A DNA stretch of 19,809 bases from Brevipalpus yothersi (GCA_003956705.1 QZCP01000570.1:1-19809); one strand, 5' to 3'. Counted from the stretch's first letter, positions 8,501 through 19,551 are shown. Program-made: numbers and translations. The notes: a model not told the origin generated them from the letters alone.

Positions 8501-11500
8501 ATTTGACTGCCACTAGATCGAAGCCCCTCATTCCACTCCGTTTACCCATGAAGATGTTTATTCATATTTGAAAATAGAAAGGCAAAGTTTGAGCTGAGCG
8601 AAGAAAAGAAGGAGCCTGAGAGAGGAAAAGAGTTGATGATTTGTAAGCGGTAGTTTGCTTGATTTTGAATGGTGAGTGGGTCATTGATATGCAAATGTTA
8701 TCGATATTCCAGAGTATAGCTAGCAAATAGTATAAGTTTGGCAATCGAATGGGAAGTTATGCTGTCTCATTTCTTCCTCTATGTCTTGCAGACAACTTTA
8801 TCCCTCCAGAACACATAGAATTTCAGAGGACAGCAAACATCTCCTCTGGAACAGAAAGAGAGACAGAGAAGTATGTGAGCCTTGTATTCTAGTTTGATTG
8901 TCTGTGGAATTGAAAAAGAGAGGAGGAAAAGTCCTCAATTTTCGATAGATACACATTCGTTTTCATGTTATAAGTGAACTTTGAACAATTTCTTCACCCT
9001 CTCTCCGTTTACCTCTTAATTCCCTGTGCACCCTCTGTTCTTTTCGAAAATATACACTTGAAGAAATGGCTTGGTATTAAATCAAACCAAAGATACATCT
9101 ACATGGTTTTTAACTAAAGAAATACACTCAATAGGTGGAGAAGCGAAAAAAATTCCATAACATGAGAGGATATGTTTGTTTTCGTGTGAATCGTTTTTAC
9201 GGCTCAAATCTCATTTGAGAAAATTTTTATTTAATATGCTTCTCGTTTCAAATATTTCGGATCAATTTTTCAAACCTTTTACAAACCCCTCTGGTCTAAT
9301 GGTCACGAGTGAGGAGACCATGATTCAATGAAATAACCATTGTATCTGCCTCAGATTCCAAGAGAGATGGAGAATTGCCTTTGAATAATTCACATGATAG
9401 TTTTCATTTTCTTTCAGTCCTGCTTACAGCTTTCTACTACTATCCAGTCTCGTTTTTATCCCTTCAATGTAAAGTCACAGCTTTGGTTAAAGTAGCATCA
9501 ATGCTTGACTCTTGATGTGTTCATATGTGTTCGGATGTGTTTGTATGTGTTCATGTGTGTGTGTGTGGAAAATAGAGTTTCACTATAAAACAGTTAAATT
9601 CAATAAAAAACAAGCTCAAATGAGGAAAAAGATGGGCATCTGGGAAAGTAAATGTGCGAAAAAGTGTGAGTTCAATTATTATTACATTTTCGATTACCAT
9701 CAGTAAGCGAAAAAGACGTGCTCCATTGCAAAGTATCTGAACTTCTAATGCACTGATGACTACTACTATTTCTACTATTTCAGCTTTCTTGTAAACATGT
9801 TGAATGATTCGAAAGTGAGTCAGGTAAAGCTCATCGACCACAAGCTATTTCCCATGAAATTGTGGTTTTGACAATACGAGTATTTCAAATTTAACTGAAT
9901 TATTGTCCAATTGAGATGATTCGGTCAGCGATGGAGAGAATTTTCTTTCTCCAACAGTAGCTCGCTGTGACTTGATCATGATAATGATGATCGTAGTATG
10001 CGTGTTTTTCCAACTTGTGGGCTCGCATATGAGCTTCACCCAAATATGACCCCCATTTAATGGCCATTCTGTGAGGTGTGAGCATGATGGGCTCAACACT
10101 ATCACCATCAGCCTTGTCAATATCGAATGAGATGAGACTGGAAAAAGTGTTCAGATGATACACTGATTGCTTGTGAGCATTTTGTCAGACAACTCGTCAA
10201 TGAGCTCCATGTGCTTGGAATTACTGTTGATGGTGAATTTTCTAGATCCATCTTTCCTTGGACCCCTTCGTATGTTCTCAGGAAGAAATCAAATCAAATG
10301 GCTTCACTCGGGATATTATCTGTGCAATAAGAAGAAATAGCTTCAAATCAAACTTACAAAGATTATTATTGCTTTTGAAAGCAATATTGTAGTCCTCAAA
10401 TTGGAGCCCAACTATTGATTCCCAGCCATTTAGTTCAGAAACGAGCATCGAATAATTAGTTCTCTAAAGCTCACAAAAGAATAATTCCATAATCTTTGTT
10501 TCTTATTTCTCACTTTCGAACAGTGAAAAGCCTAGCCTTCGATAATAGTTGAAAAATTCGAAATATATTCCGAATGACTCGAAATGTTTATCTGCATTAT
10601 AGTTTGAATTGATTCTCAGTTGAACAATGAATGATTTCGAGAAGATATTAGAAAGTTTGTAAGAAAATTCACACCAATTGTTCTAACTGAACTTATTATC
10701 AGAATTGAATATTCCTCTGAGTCTCAAATTGCCACTGAAAGCCAGAAGAGGTCAAGTTGGTAGATGCAAAAGTTGGTAAGATATCATTAAACTTATTGGT
10801 TCAGACCCAATAAAGTTTCTCGTAATCAACTAAGGGATCGATCTAGAATGACTTCCAAATGTCTGAATTAGCGTGTCATTGTTGTGAAATTTCTCAAACG
10901 AAATATCAATGAATTTTTTCAATATGTTTCAGTTGTTCAGTAGGTCGCATTCAGGACAATTGCTGCGATCGATTTTGATTAATACAATGATTTTTGTTCA
11001 TAATGAGAATATACATTCAGAAAAATTGTATTTTGAATAGATTCATGATATTCGAATAAGTTGAGGGATCATTTCAATTGTTCATTCCAACCTTTACAAG
11101 ATTGTGTTCAAATACACAGCCAATTGACTATTTTTCTAGTGCACAAAAAACTAACTACACTTTGGCTATCAGCATTGCTCTTTTTCAACTCTGAAAGCAA
11201 TAAGAAGATGAAAATTTGGCTCTAAGTGACCATCACAAAAAAATGGTGAAAACAGCTGAAAATCCTCAAAATTATCTATCATCACACTTCTATGAAGCCA
11301 TCGATGAGATATCTTCCTCATGGAACATGGTATCAACAAACAATTTGATAAAAATGTCTCCCCTAACTAATAGCTTATACCATTGAAGTTCTCGCAAGTT
11401 ATTATTATCCATTTGACCAGGTTTCTATTGGAATTGATTCTCATGCTGATAGTGGTCATCGATAGTTCATGTAGTAATAGTTGTAGTAGTCTTTTGACTC

Positions 11501-12126
11501 TAGCCTCAAGTGGATGGAGATTCAATACTAGCCTGTTGCTGTTGAGATACGATTGATGATGGGAGCAAAAATCCTAGGAGTAGAAAAAAAGCTAGCGAAT
11601 TGATTATAGCATCATGATTTCGAGATATCATTTGAACATAAGAACATAGTAAGACATTGTTGCTCAAACTGATTGATTCGTGCAAGCAAAATGTCTCCAA
11701 TCATACGATCATTTTTCAAAAGTTCATTGAATGGGCATAGACAATTTTCTCATCTCTTCATGAGCTTTGAAGTTTGAAGTTTCTGATTGCATCTATGTTC
11801 TAGAATCTTGAAAGTGTTGAGAAAAAAGATCAATCCAACTTTTGGGCTAGCAATTTCACTGATCAAAAAATTCATGGAAAAGGAGAAGAAAGTTCAATTC
11901 GCTTCAAAATCATGCAAAAAGAGTGAAGAAACAACAAATCTTGAGTACTCCTTCTTACAAATTCCTCTTTGATCAAATATCACAACAGTTGCTGGAATAA
12001 TTGATAGAACAAAATTTTTATCAACATATAGATTCAGAATAAACGAAAAGCTCTATCAGTCGTGGGGGTGAAATTGAAATGAGAAAATAAGGAAAAGAAA
12101 TGGAATGGGAAAGCTCAAAATGAAAA
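8501..12126. other. 3.6 kb of unique-looking non-coding DNA
   Basis: No recognised gene. It is AT-rich and almost free of long microsatellites, apart from a short TG-rich patch near 9511-9567 (repeats of TGTGTTC/TATGTGTT and a (GT)n). Scattered frames under 100 codons show no family. A short minus-strand stretch at 10151-10276 has a good acceptor and a 41-codon open frame and is listed as a finding. Confidence 0.4.
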
Positions 12127-12146
12127 GAGAGAGAGAGAGAGAGAGA
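12127..12146. repeat. Short (GA)10 microsatellite
   Basis: A perfect 20-bp GA repeat within a slightly longer purine-rich run. Confidence 0.9.
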
Positions 12147-12420
12147 AAGAAATTGTAATATGGCGTCGACAAAATGAGAGAGAAATGCAAGAGCTATGAA
12201 CAGGGTTGCAAAATTCAGATCAAATCAAAATGACGTGATGAGAGACACTTCTTCGACGACATATCAGATTGTTGACACTTACATTTTGCAGAGTCTGATG
12301 TGATAACAATCTTGATTAATCATGCAATGCAAATCATTGAGAAAATAAGTGATGGCAGCATATGATCGATCTGGAGAATTAATTCGACGTATCGTGATTT
12401 GAGACGAAAGAATTTGAATG
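12147..12420. other. Non-coding AT-rich stretch
   Basis: Nothing recognisable is present between the GA repeat and the G-rich island. Confidence 0.35.
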
Positions 12421-12555
12421 GTGAGGAGGAGGCGAGCGGGGAGGCGAGGGGAAGAGGGGCACAGGGCTGCGAGGCTGTGGGGTTATGGGGTTGTGGGGCT
12501 GCGAGGCTGCGAGGCGTCTTGGAAGCTGCCGGTGCAGGGGGAGAGAGAATGCTGC
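12421..12555. repeat. G-rich GC island with degenerate GCTGCGAG/TGGGGTT minisatellite
   Basis: This 135-bp block is conspicuously GC-rich in an AT-rich window. It contains GCTGCGAG units (near 12466, 12498 and 12507) and TGGGGTT units (near 12478 and 12486). Positions 12438-12466 hold four G-tracts with loops of 4 to 6 bases, which fits the intramolecular G-quadruplex pattern. Positions 12479-12498 add three G4 tracts separated by TTAT and TTGT. Two overlapping plus-strand frames cross the block, but their Gly/Ala/Arg-rich composition follows from the repeats. Confidence 0.8.
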
Positions 12556-12918
12556 TTGTCAGAATCGAATCTCAATCAAGAGCTGTTTGCAGCAAATCTC
12601 TGAGAAAATGTTAATCTGTTCCTATTGATTTAACGAAAATAGATGAGCAAGAATTTCCGTGACAAGTTAATTGAACTAGTTTCTGTTTCAAGAATGAAGG
12701 AAGAACGAGAAAAGAAGAGCGAAAGATGTGGAGGATCTTGCGATGATCAGGAAATTAGATCCGCTGATTTGTGCACAAAATTTAGAATATAATTTCCAGT
12801 TTACTTCAATGACAGGCATCACTGAGAAACCCAGAAACTGTGATCTGTTTCTTTTATTTCTTCGATCTGTCTCCACTTCAAGCCCACATTGCTCAACTTT
12901 GCCTTGTCAACTCCATCG
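12556..12918. other. No gene recognised
   Basis: AT-rich DNA with no recognisable coding sequence. A frame over 12728-12994 runs into the following TC repeat and has no family resemblance. Confidence 0.35.

Positions 12919-12960
<42 letters not shown>
12919..12960. repeat. (TC)n-(TTTC)n compound microsatellite
   Basis: A short perfect TC array runs directly into seven or so TTTC units. The same compound order, TC then TTTC, recurs at 17445-17554. Confidence 0.95.
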
Positions 12961-13199
12961 ACTTCTTCTTCCACTCACCCCTCTACGAATTTGAACAATT
13001 ACAAACACGTTCTTGATGAGAATCGCATTAATATTGGTGGCATTCCAAAAGCCGATACTCCAAAGACCCAGCCAATCGCATTTGTCGATCCTGAAATTCC
13101 AGCTAATCTATTGAATCTTGCTTAATCGGATTGACTCGATGGCAACTAAGTCTGTTTGTGTCCCTCTCAAGCTGCATCCACAAGTGAGCATCTCAATGA
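12961..13199. other. Codon-like stretch, no recognised gene
   Basis: Positions 12996-13125 read on the plus strand as balanced, non-repetitive amino-acid sequence ending in IPANLLNLA and a stop. No acceptor with an AG lies between it and the upstream pyrimidine tract. A downstream ATG at 13139 leads to a GTGAGC donor at 13184. I cannot assign a family, and chance remains likely. Confidence 0.2.
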
Positions 13200-13262
13200 T
13201 CTCTCTCTCTCCCTCTCTCTCTCTTTTCCTCTCTCTTTTTTCTCTTTCTTTCTTTCTCTCTT
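13200..13262. repeat. 63-bp pure pyrimidine tract
   Basis: Every base is C or T on the plus strand, mixing TC, TCC and TTTC units. It ends eight bases before TTTTTAG at 13270, so it could also serve as the polypyrimidine tract of an acceptor at 13270 or 13281. Confidence 0.9.
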
Positions 13263-13571
13263 GTTTTTAGCATTTTCCCAGCTGATCGAAAAATTAAGAA
13301 GCAAGAGATGCCTAATGCACGACACAAGCTGTGGAGAAGCTTGATTTTGTCATCGAGCTGTGCTCTATCATTTCGACTCTGATTATACACATTGAATTGG
13401 AGTTCTTTCAACAATTTTTCGCTATTGAATCGAGATTCTTTCTCCTTCTGTATGTATCAGGCAGCAGTCCAAATAGCCTCCTCCCCCTTCCCAGCATCTC
13501 TGCAATCATCAGCATTGAAGATGATGATTAGCGGGACGCACTAGGAACAATTCAGAAGGAGAAAAAGAAAT
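13263..13571. other. No gene recognised
   Basis: Unique AT-rich DNA. Frames of 60-70 codons on both strands have no family resemblance. Confidence 0.3.
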
Positions 13572-13580
13572 GGAAGAAGA

Positions 13581-13611
<31 letters not shown>
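13572..13611. repeat. 40-bp purine tract with (GA)13
   Basis: All purine on the plus strand; the perfect GA part is 13585-13611. It encodes an Arg/Glu run inside the 116-codon frame at 13570-13920. Confidence 0.93.
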
Positions 13612-13972
13612 CACCGATTGTCTAGAAGAGCTCATGATCAACTTGCAATTTGTCGCAGGTTCGATGCAAATTTGCTTCAGATTGAGGAGCCTACATCTTA
13701 CTATCGACTCCTCCTTTACTCGCCCCTCGGTTGGCAGCTCACAAAGGATCGCAATCAAGGAAAAGGGAGAGAGAAAGAGAGAGAAAAAGTTCAATTAAAC
13801 CCGAATCCATTTTGGCGAGAGCCTGGCGCGTATCTGAATTTGCATGAATTGCTTTCTAGAAGCCCCGAACAACTGCATTTGGATTGGAGCGTTCGGTTTC
13901 AAGTATTGATTTTTGTTTGATATAATAATAAGCCATCACAATCGGATGAATCACTTTGGGAGGGAATAAAAC
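13612..13972. other. Stretch covered by a 116-codon plus-strand frame of unknown status
   Basis: The plus frame that begins at 13570 stays open to 13920. Outside the GA-derived part its translation is balanced (for example EEPTSYYRLLLYSPLGWQL), which is why it is noted as a finding. No family is recognised, so it is not called as a gene. Confidence 0.2.
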
Positions 13973-14001
13973 AGAGAGAAGAGAGAGAGAGAGAGAAGAG
14001 A
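13973..14001. repeat. Short GA microsatellite
   Basis: A 29-bp purine run, mostly GA units. Confidence 0.9.
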
Positions 14002-15125
14002 TTATAGCCAGGGAAGCATGAGATATGAGAGAAAGTGGTAAATGGAGTTGATATGCTACGACTAAACATGCGAAACTCATCAAAAAGTGCTCTTCTTGTG
14101 GGCCAAAAGTGGACCATCACCTATGAGGCACGAATTTTTCATGCCCAACCGCTTGACCACTGGTTTGTTGCCATCTTAATCCCAATATTTTCTCCCAACT
14201 TTACGCACGACTTGATATGCTCGGACACAATCATCAACGTTTCAGTCACAAAATATCCATTCCTTGATGCATTCAGGGACATTTGAACCGCAACATTGAC
14301 GCTAGCAAATATTTTCCTCTGATTTCCTTTCCCATCTTGCATGCCTGATACATTCAACTCATGCTTGAACTTTTCGTTTTCAATATCCAATGGTCATAAT
14401 AACGGCATCATGCACGCAGTACGTCCTATGGTAACTATTGTTTTTGCTTCATTTTAACTCTTGCAAACATTCTGCGCCACCATACCAGTGTCATTAATAT
14501 CAGAAATAGTTATCCAGAGTGGGCCAAAGGACAAAAGTGATTAGTACTCTGGCCACACAAGAGTGGCTCTGATCTGAATCTGAATTTTTTTCTCCCATGT
14601 CACAGAGCTTCATGAGCTTTCCATCTCGTTTCACCGATCAAATTCTAATAGATGTTCACTTTTTTGGCAGTAAGAAGAAAAAAATTGTGCCAAACTTTCA
14701 CGAAAATTGAGGTAAATCAGGCGAAATCTATTTCCTCATTGAAATCATTTCTCGTTTGAATGTTAATTTTGGAAGAAATATTTCTCCCTCTCAGAGTTTG
14801 AATCGAATTTTGTGATGCTGCAAAATCTGCCTTAATATATTAGTTTACTTAGAGCTTATAAAAGATGAGCGTGTGTATGCTTTTTAATTTGAAGATGCGA
14901 ACAATTCAAATATGCTCAAAATGAATTGGAAAAAAATTATTTCCTCACAATATCGATAAGGAGTCAATCTTCTTCTTCTTCTCCTTTCCCTTATTCTTCT
15001 AGTTTCTTTAAACATTCCGAGACTGAAACAAGCTGACTGATGACTTGATGAACAAGAAAAAAATCTTTGCAGCATCTTTTGCCACCCCTTTTCGAATGGA
15101 AACGATTGAAGCTGCATCATTTGTC
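14002..15125. other. No gene recognised
   Basis: Unique AT-rich DNA. Overlapping 83-codon frames lie on both strands around 14035-14390, with balanced composition but no family match, and at most one of them could be real. A TATAAAAG lies at 14857-14864 without a recognisable gene downstream. Confidence 0.35.
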
Positions 15126-15161
15126 AGAGAGAGAGAGAGAGAGAAAGAAAGAGAGAGAGAG
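15126..15161. repeat. GA/GAAA microsatellite
   Basis: A 36-bp pure purine tract: GA units, a GAAAGAAA interruption, then GA units. Confidence 0.93.
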
Positions 15162-15903
15162 TTAAAGAGAAAAAAGAAGTCTTTCCTTTTCATTTCCAAT
15201 CTTTCCACCTGATTTTGCTCACCATTATGCACTTTTTTTGATCGTTCTGGCGCCTGAACTATTGCCATATTCCAAGTGCTCACAACAATTAACCAGTTTA
15301 TTGTCTATGGGAGCTCGTGAAACACTCTACTCAGAATAGTCGATATCTGTGGTGGGAGGAGCTATTCAAAGAGGAATGTTTGCATGAAGACAAAATCATT
15401 TAGCCATCATAGACACTGATTTTGTCCTCACACATTGTTCATGTCCCATAAATCGTCCATATTTTCCTTACCATGACCAGTGAATCGATATCTTTCCATT
15501 CTATCTCTTTCTTCCCCCCACTTATTACTACGATTTGTTCATTTTATCCTCCCCCTTTTCATTATGCTCAGTTTGTTGGAAACACTTTTATACATAAATA
15601 TCAGGCACCCTGATTCAATGGTAAATTAAGGCTCATCTTCAAATCATGGATAGAAGGAAGATTGGTACGAGAAAGCGAGCTTCTCTCTTCTTCTATTCCT
15701 CCAATATGCATACACACATGCATACAAAATAATCAGACAAATCGTTAAGTGAGGCTAGTTGAGAATTGTATAGACAAGCTGATCTGATGGATTAGTTGAG
15801 CAAAAAACCTCAAGCAACATACCAAATATTGTTGTCAAAAAAGCATAGAAATTTGATGAAGATGAAGGGGGTGAGTGTGGAAGGGGGCTTCGGGGGGAGT
15901 TTT
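15162..15903. other. No gene recognised
   Basis: Unique AT-rich DNA without a recognisable gene. A short imperfect ATGCATACACACATGCATAC repeat lies near 15707-15726. Confidence 0.35.
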
Positions 15904-15904
15904 A

Positions 15905-15951
<47 letters not shown>
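15904..15951. repeat. (GA)19 microsatellite
   Basis: A purine tract of about 48 bp whose core, 15911-15948, is a perfect GA repeat. Confidence 0.96.
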
Positions 15952-16510
15952 CAAAAGAACCAGACTCAAATCGAACAAGTTGAAGGGGCGCTAAGGGGTA
16001 AAGAGTAGGAATCGAATGTTCCATTAAATAAATATGCAAATAATGTTCGAGATGCTCACTCAAAAATGAGATGGAAAAAGGGGTTTAAGTGGTGCCACTT
16101 GCCTGATGCATAATATCAGCGAAGCAATCAGCTGAAAGATATCGATTAATGAGGAATGTTGAATCGCTCTTCAGATTCAACTTGCAAGTTGGAAGAATAA
16201 AAGTTGGGAGCTATCGAAAAATTATGATGGTTATGCCATCATGAAATTTTTCTTCCTTCAAACATCACCTCCAGCCATCCAATGCTACTGTCACCATCTA
16301 TGGAACATGCATTTCATTTCCACTTTTTATTACACAACTCATTGCCAAAATTTTTGATCACTTTGTTGATTTAGTAAGCAACACATCCATCATATCGCTC
16401 CACAATACTATCAACTTCCCATTCACATGATCCCAGCAGCAAATCTCACGCTCAAACCAATGTCCCTTGGATGCACATGACAGAGACATAGATAGACCTC
16501 GAAGAGACTC

Positions 16511-16514
<4 letters not shown>
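15952..16514. other. No gene recognised
   Basis: Unique AT-rich DNA. A minus-strand frame of 101 codons (16358-16663) crosses the following GA repeat, which supplies its Ser-Leu core. Confidence 0.35.

Positions 16515-16578
<64 letters not shown>
16515..16578. repeat. (GA)32 microsatellite
   Basis: A perfect 64-bp AG/GA repeat, the longest uninterrupted GA array in the window. Confidence 0.97.
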
Positions 16579-16581
<3 letters not shown>

Positions 16582-17440
16582 CTCCTTCTTTCAGTGTGAA
16601 ACTTATCGATAATTGAAATGATTCCACTTTTTTCATCGGTCCAAGAATTTTGGCCCCTATCATCCACTCTTTTGAAGTGAAATGTCTTGGTCAATTTTCT
16701 TTACTTATGATTAGCAAGAGAAATGAAGATAATTGGTTTCTCATAGAGTAACAAGGGAATAAAATCAGATCAAATGTTTGAGGATCAGTTCCCATGCTTT
16801 GAAGGAGAATCCATTTATAACCTCAGAATTCTCTTGCAGTCCCTTCTCCTTCTCCTCCTCTCACTTGCATAACTTGACCAATTTTCTTGAACTGTGAAGC
16901 AAGACCAGGAGAATCTTTTCCAGAATAAATGATTAGCGAAGAGTATTTTCATGCTCATAAAACATATATTCCAGCACTTTCACTCCTCGACTGGTCGGCC
17001 TGAGAATCGCTCTCGTTGGCATGTCAAGTGTATAATGTTCCCACAGAGCCATTGAGATGCATGAAACAAGTGGCCAAGAAAAGTTGATTCGATGTGGCCA
17101 AAGGACAAAATTGGCCTCTCCGTCGCATGATTTCTGCCGGTTGACCATCATTATTAGCCAGTCATTTGACTAACTATACAGCAATGGCATCAGTAGAGTA
17201 TATTTGGGCTTACAATCAGGCAAACACAAACGATTCCTAGGTCACTGGCTTCGACATGGGCCATCAAATTTTTGTCACTCTCCAACTTCTGTCCCTCTTC
17301 ACGTCCACTTCAGGGTTAACAGTCATTATCTTGCCATGAAATGCAAACTCTCCAATCTTTCGGCTAAAATTACGGTAATTGAGAAGTCCGGAAAGAGGAG
17401 AAAAGAGCCATTGTCTTAAAGAAGAGCCAAGACTCGATCA
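16579..17440. other. No gene recognised
   Basis: Unique DNA. A palindromic TATCGATA lies at 16604-16611, just after the GA repeat. Short frames at 16933-17151 (minus) and 17204-17419 (plus) have no family resemblance. Confidence 0.35.
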
Positions 17441-17562
<122 letters not shown>

Positions 17563-18955
17563 ACTATCCTCTGATCTGATCATTCTTCTCATGAGAACTC
17601 TCGTCTGATGATGAGACAGGAACTTACTGGGAGATTCCGCTCAAGATTCCTTATGACAGAGATTGAGCTCATATTTGCATTTTAACATCGCTATTGCTTA
17701 TTTTTTGGAAGTTCGTTTGGATTCCTCCTGGTTAATGAGCCAAACCGCTCCAGATTTTGTCAATCTGGTCCAAAATTTGCCCTGCAGAAGCGGGGAATGA
17801 AAAAAAATTTGTCAATGAAATCTTTGTATCGAGACTCGCTGTACTTGCTACTTCGATGAATTTGTTGTTCTCGATTTTTCTTGCAAAATATTTTAAAGCA
17901 AAGTCAAATCATTGTATCTCAATACTATGATCATGTGTGAACAGGCTTCCTCCATAGCTCAGTGGACTTTTTCGACATCCTCTAACTTGGAAAATTTCAC
18001 TCTCTTCCTCTCTTCCTCACTAATATTCATACTAAGGCTCACAAATTGAAGAGAATTTCACTCAAAGAAGCAACACATGTTCATGGATCACCAAAATAGA
18101 GGAGAATCTCATCTTGAGTAACTCAACAAATGAATTTCTGGTGGTATAATTTGTCTAATTTGAACACATGGTGGCTGCTTGTATGAGTGAAACATTTTCA
18201 GCTGCAAATGAAACTTGTTCCAACATTGTGTATTTGCATAGATTGGTAGCACAAAATTTGTGTTACATTTCTCATGTGTGACCAAGTTTAAATGTGTCAA
18301 GGGAATCACAGTTTGAAATGAATTGCTCATTCATTAGGTTATGATCTATTCGCACCTATTTGGACATGACTTAATCTGAACATGAGAGTTGATGAAGTCT
18401 TGTTGCCTCTCTCTCTCCCTATTTCCAGTTTCCAATTCAACAGCATTTGTCAAATATAACGGTATAACAGTGTCAATCTGTTTCGTGCAGATCAAATGGG
18501 TATCGATCCTTGAATTATGACTGTTTTCACGATCTCATAGCTCACGTACCCATCATATCTGATGTGGTCAGTGATCAATCTAAGTAGAGTTTTGTTAAAC
18601 AGCTGAGAATCTTGTTTTTTCGCGCCAAAAGCAAATTTTTCTCGATTATTTTTTCAAATATTTGTTGTACCGGAAATCAATGGATACAATCACCCTGAAG
18701 GAGAGATAAAAAATAGGAAATCGATGGCAAAACAAATGGCGACACCTATTACATATGATTGAAACAAAGTATTATCAGTAAGCTACTTTTGTTTCATTAA
18801 AAGTATCACAGTATCACATCATATATGCAAATCATCAGCATCACTATCATGCAAAATTCCAAATGAAATCGATATAAATACCAGATGGCACTAGTTGTTG
18901 AGTATTCCTTGGCGAAATTTTTTTTCCTTCTCAATGAAATGCATTCATTTTTTAG
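17563..18955. other. No gene recognised; contains an E2F-like site
   Basis: AT-rich unique DNA. Several sub-60-codon frames look protein-like but match no family. Positions 18618-18629 read TTTCGCGCCAAA, a very close match to the E2F/DP consensus. TATAAATA lies at 18873-18880. Confidence 0.35.
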
Positions 18956-19551
18956 ACCTGTATTGACTGCATTGTTCTGATGTACTCTGAAAAGCGGATG
19001 AAACAATATCAGGTATATGAGTGAAGTAATTCTTGATATCTTTCGATTATCGAGAATGGAAGCATCAATTTAAGCTGATGCTAGATTTTGTCTAAAATTG
19101 AAACGAACTGTTTACTTGATAAGAATTCTGTAGAAGAGCTCTTGGAAGAATCGTAGCACAATGCTTACTCAAACCCCATTCTCCTCCACCCCATTTCAAC
19201 CCTTAAGATTGGTGCAACTCAAACATACGTAAACTCACTTTAAAGGGTTTTTCTGACTATGTTTTCTTTCAAAATTTTGTTGGTTTGAGCGGTCGTGAAT
19301 TCATGTCCACAGCGTATTTTCTCTAGGAAAACAATTTTCTTCTTTATCTGTTAACATATGAATCTTATTTTGCTGGTTTACAGCTTCTTATAGACAAATC
19401 GTTGGCAAGAATGAGGAAATTTGAGGAATTGGACATTGTTTTTCAGGACATGCAAGTATCTCTCCCATACCAGAAGAGTATATCCATTACGAAGGTATTA
19501 GATATTCGATTGATTTATAAGAATAAGCGATTGTTGGGTAGCGTACAGTGA
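18956..19551 (+). CDS. Candidate last two exons of an unidentified plus-strand gene, join(18956..19012,19384..19551)
   Basis: The first candidate exon (57 nt) follows an acceptor CATTCATTTTTTAG and ends in CAG before GTATAT. The second follows TTTTGCTGGTTTACAG, and only one of its three frames is open. Both exons are phase 0, so they join in frame and give 19 plus 55 residues, ending at TGA 19549-19551. The last base of that stop begins AATAAA (19551-19556), with a GT-rich stretch after it, as at a compact 3' end. The second exon contains RMRKFEELDIVFQDM. Its ELDIVFQDMQVSLP loosely resembles the strand that opens the ATPase domain of ABCG transporters (DIEFQDLSYSVP type), but that would need a further donor (AAG-GTATTA at 19495) and downstream exons not seen here. 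The family is unknown, and upstream exons are not identified. Confidence 0.33.

Noticed and set aside
9290..9345. tRNA-like sequence TGGTCTAATGG followed by GATTCAAT
   Set aside because: It resembles the D arm of a glutamate tRNA, but the spacing is too short and no cloverleaf stems form.
12399..12614. Two overlapping plus frames in the G-rich island
   Set aside because: The Gly/Ala/Arg-rich content follows from the GCTGCGAG and TGGGGTT units, and two frames are open at once.
14035..14390. 83-codon frames on both strands
   Set aside because: Both look protein-like, but neither has a recognisable family, splice sites or a clear start context. Chance frames of this length are expected in a window of this size.
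14857..14864. TATA box TATAAAAG (and TATAAATA at 18873-18880)
   Set aside because: Exact TATA matches are expected by chance in 20 kb of AT-rich DNA, and neither is followed by an initiator and a recognisable first exon.
14522..17110. Repeated GGCCAAAGGACAAAA near 14523 and 17096
   Set aside because: A 15-base match between two points in 20 kb of biased DNA is not far from chance, and the flanks do not align.
17945..18000. tRNA-like A box (CATAGCTCAGTGG)
   Set aside because: The D arm does not close, there is no T-arm GGTTCGAATCC-type B box at the right distance, and no acceptor stem can be drawn. At most it is a decayed tRNA-derived fragment.
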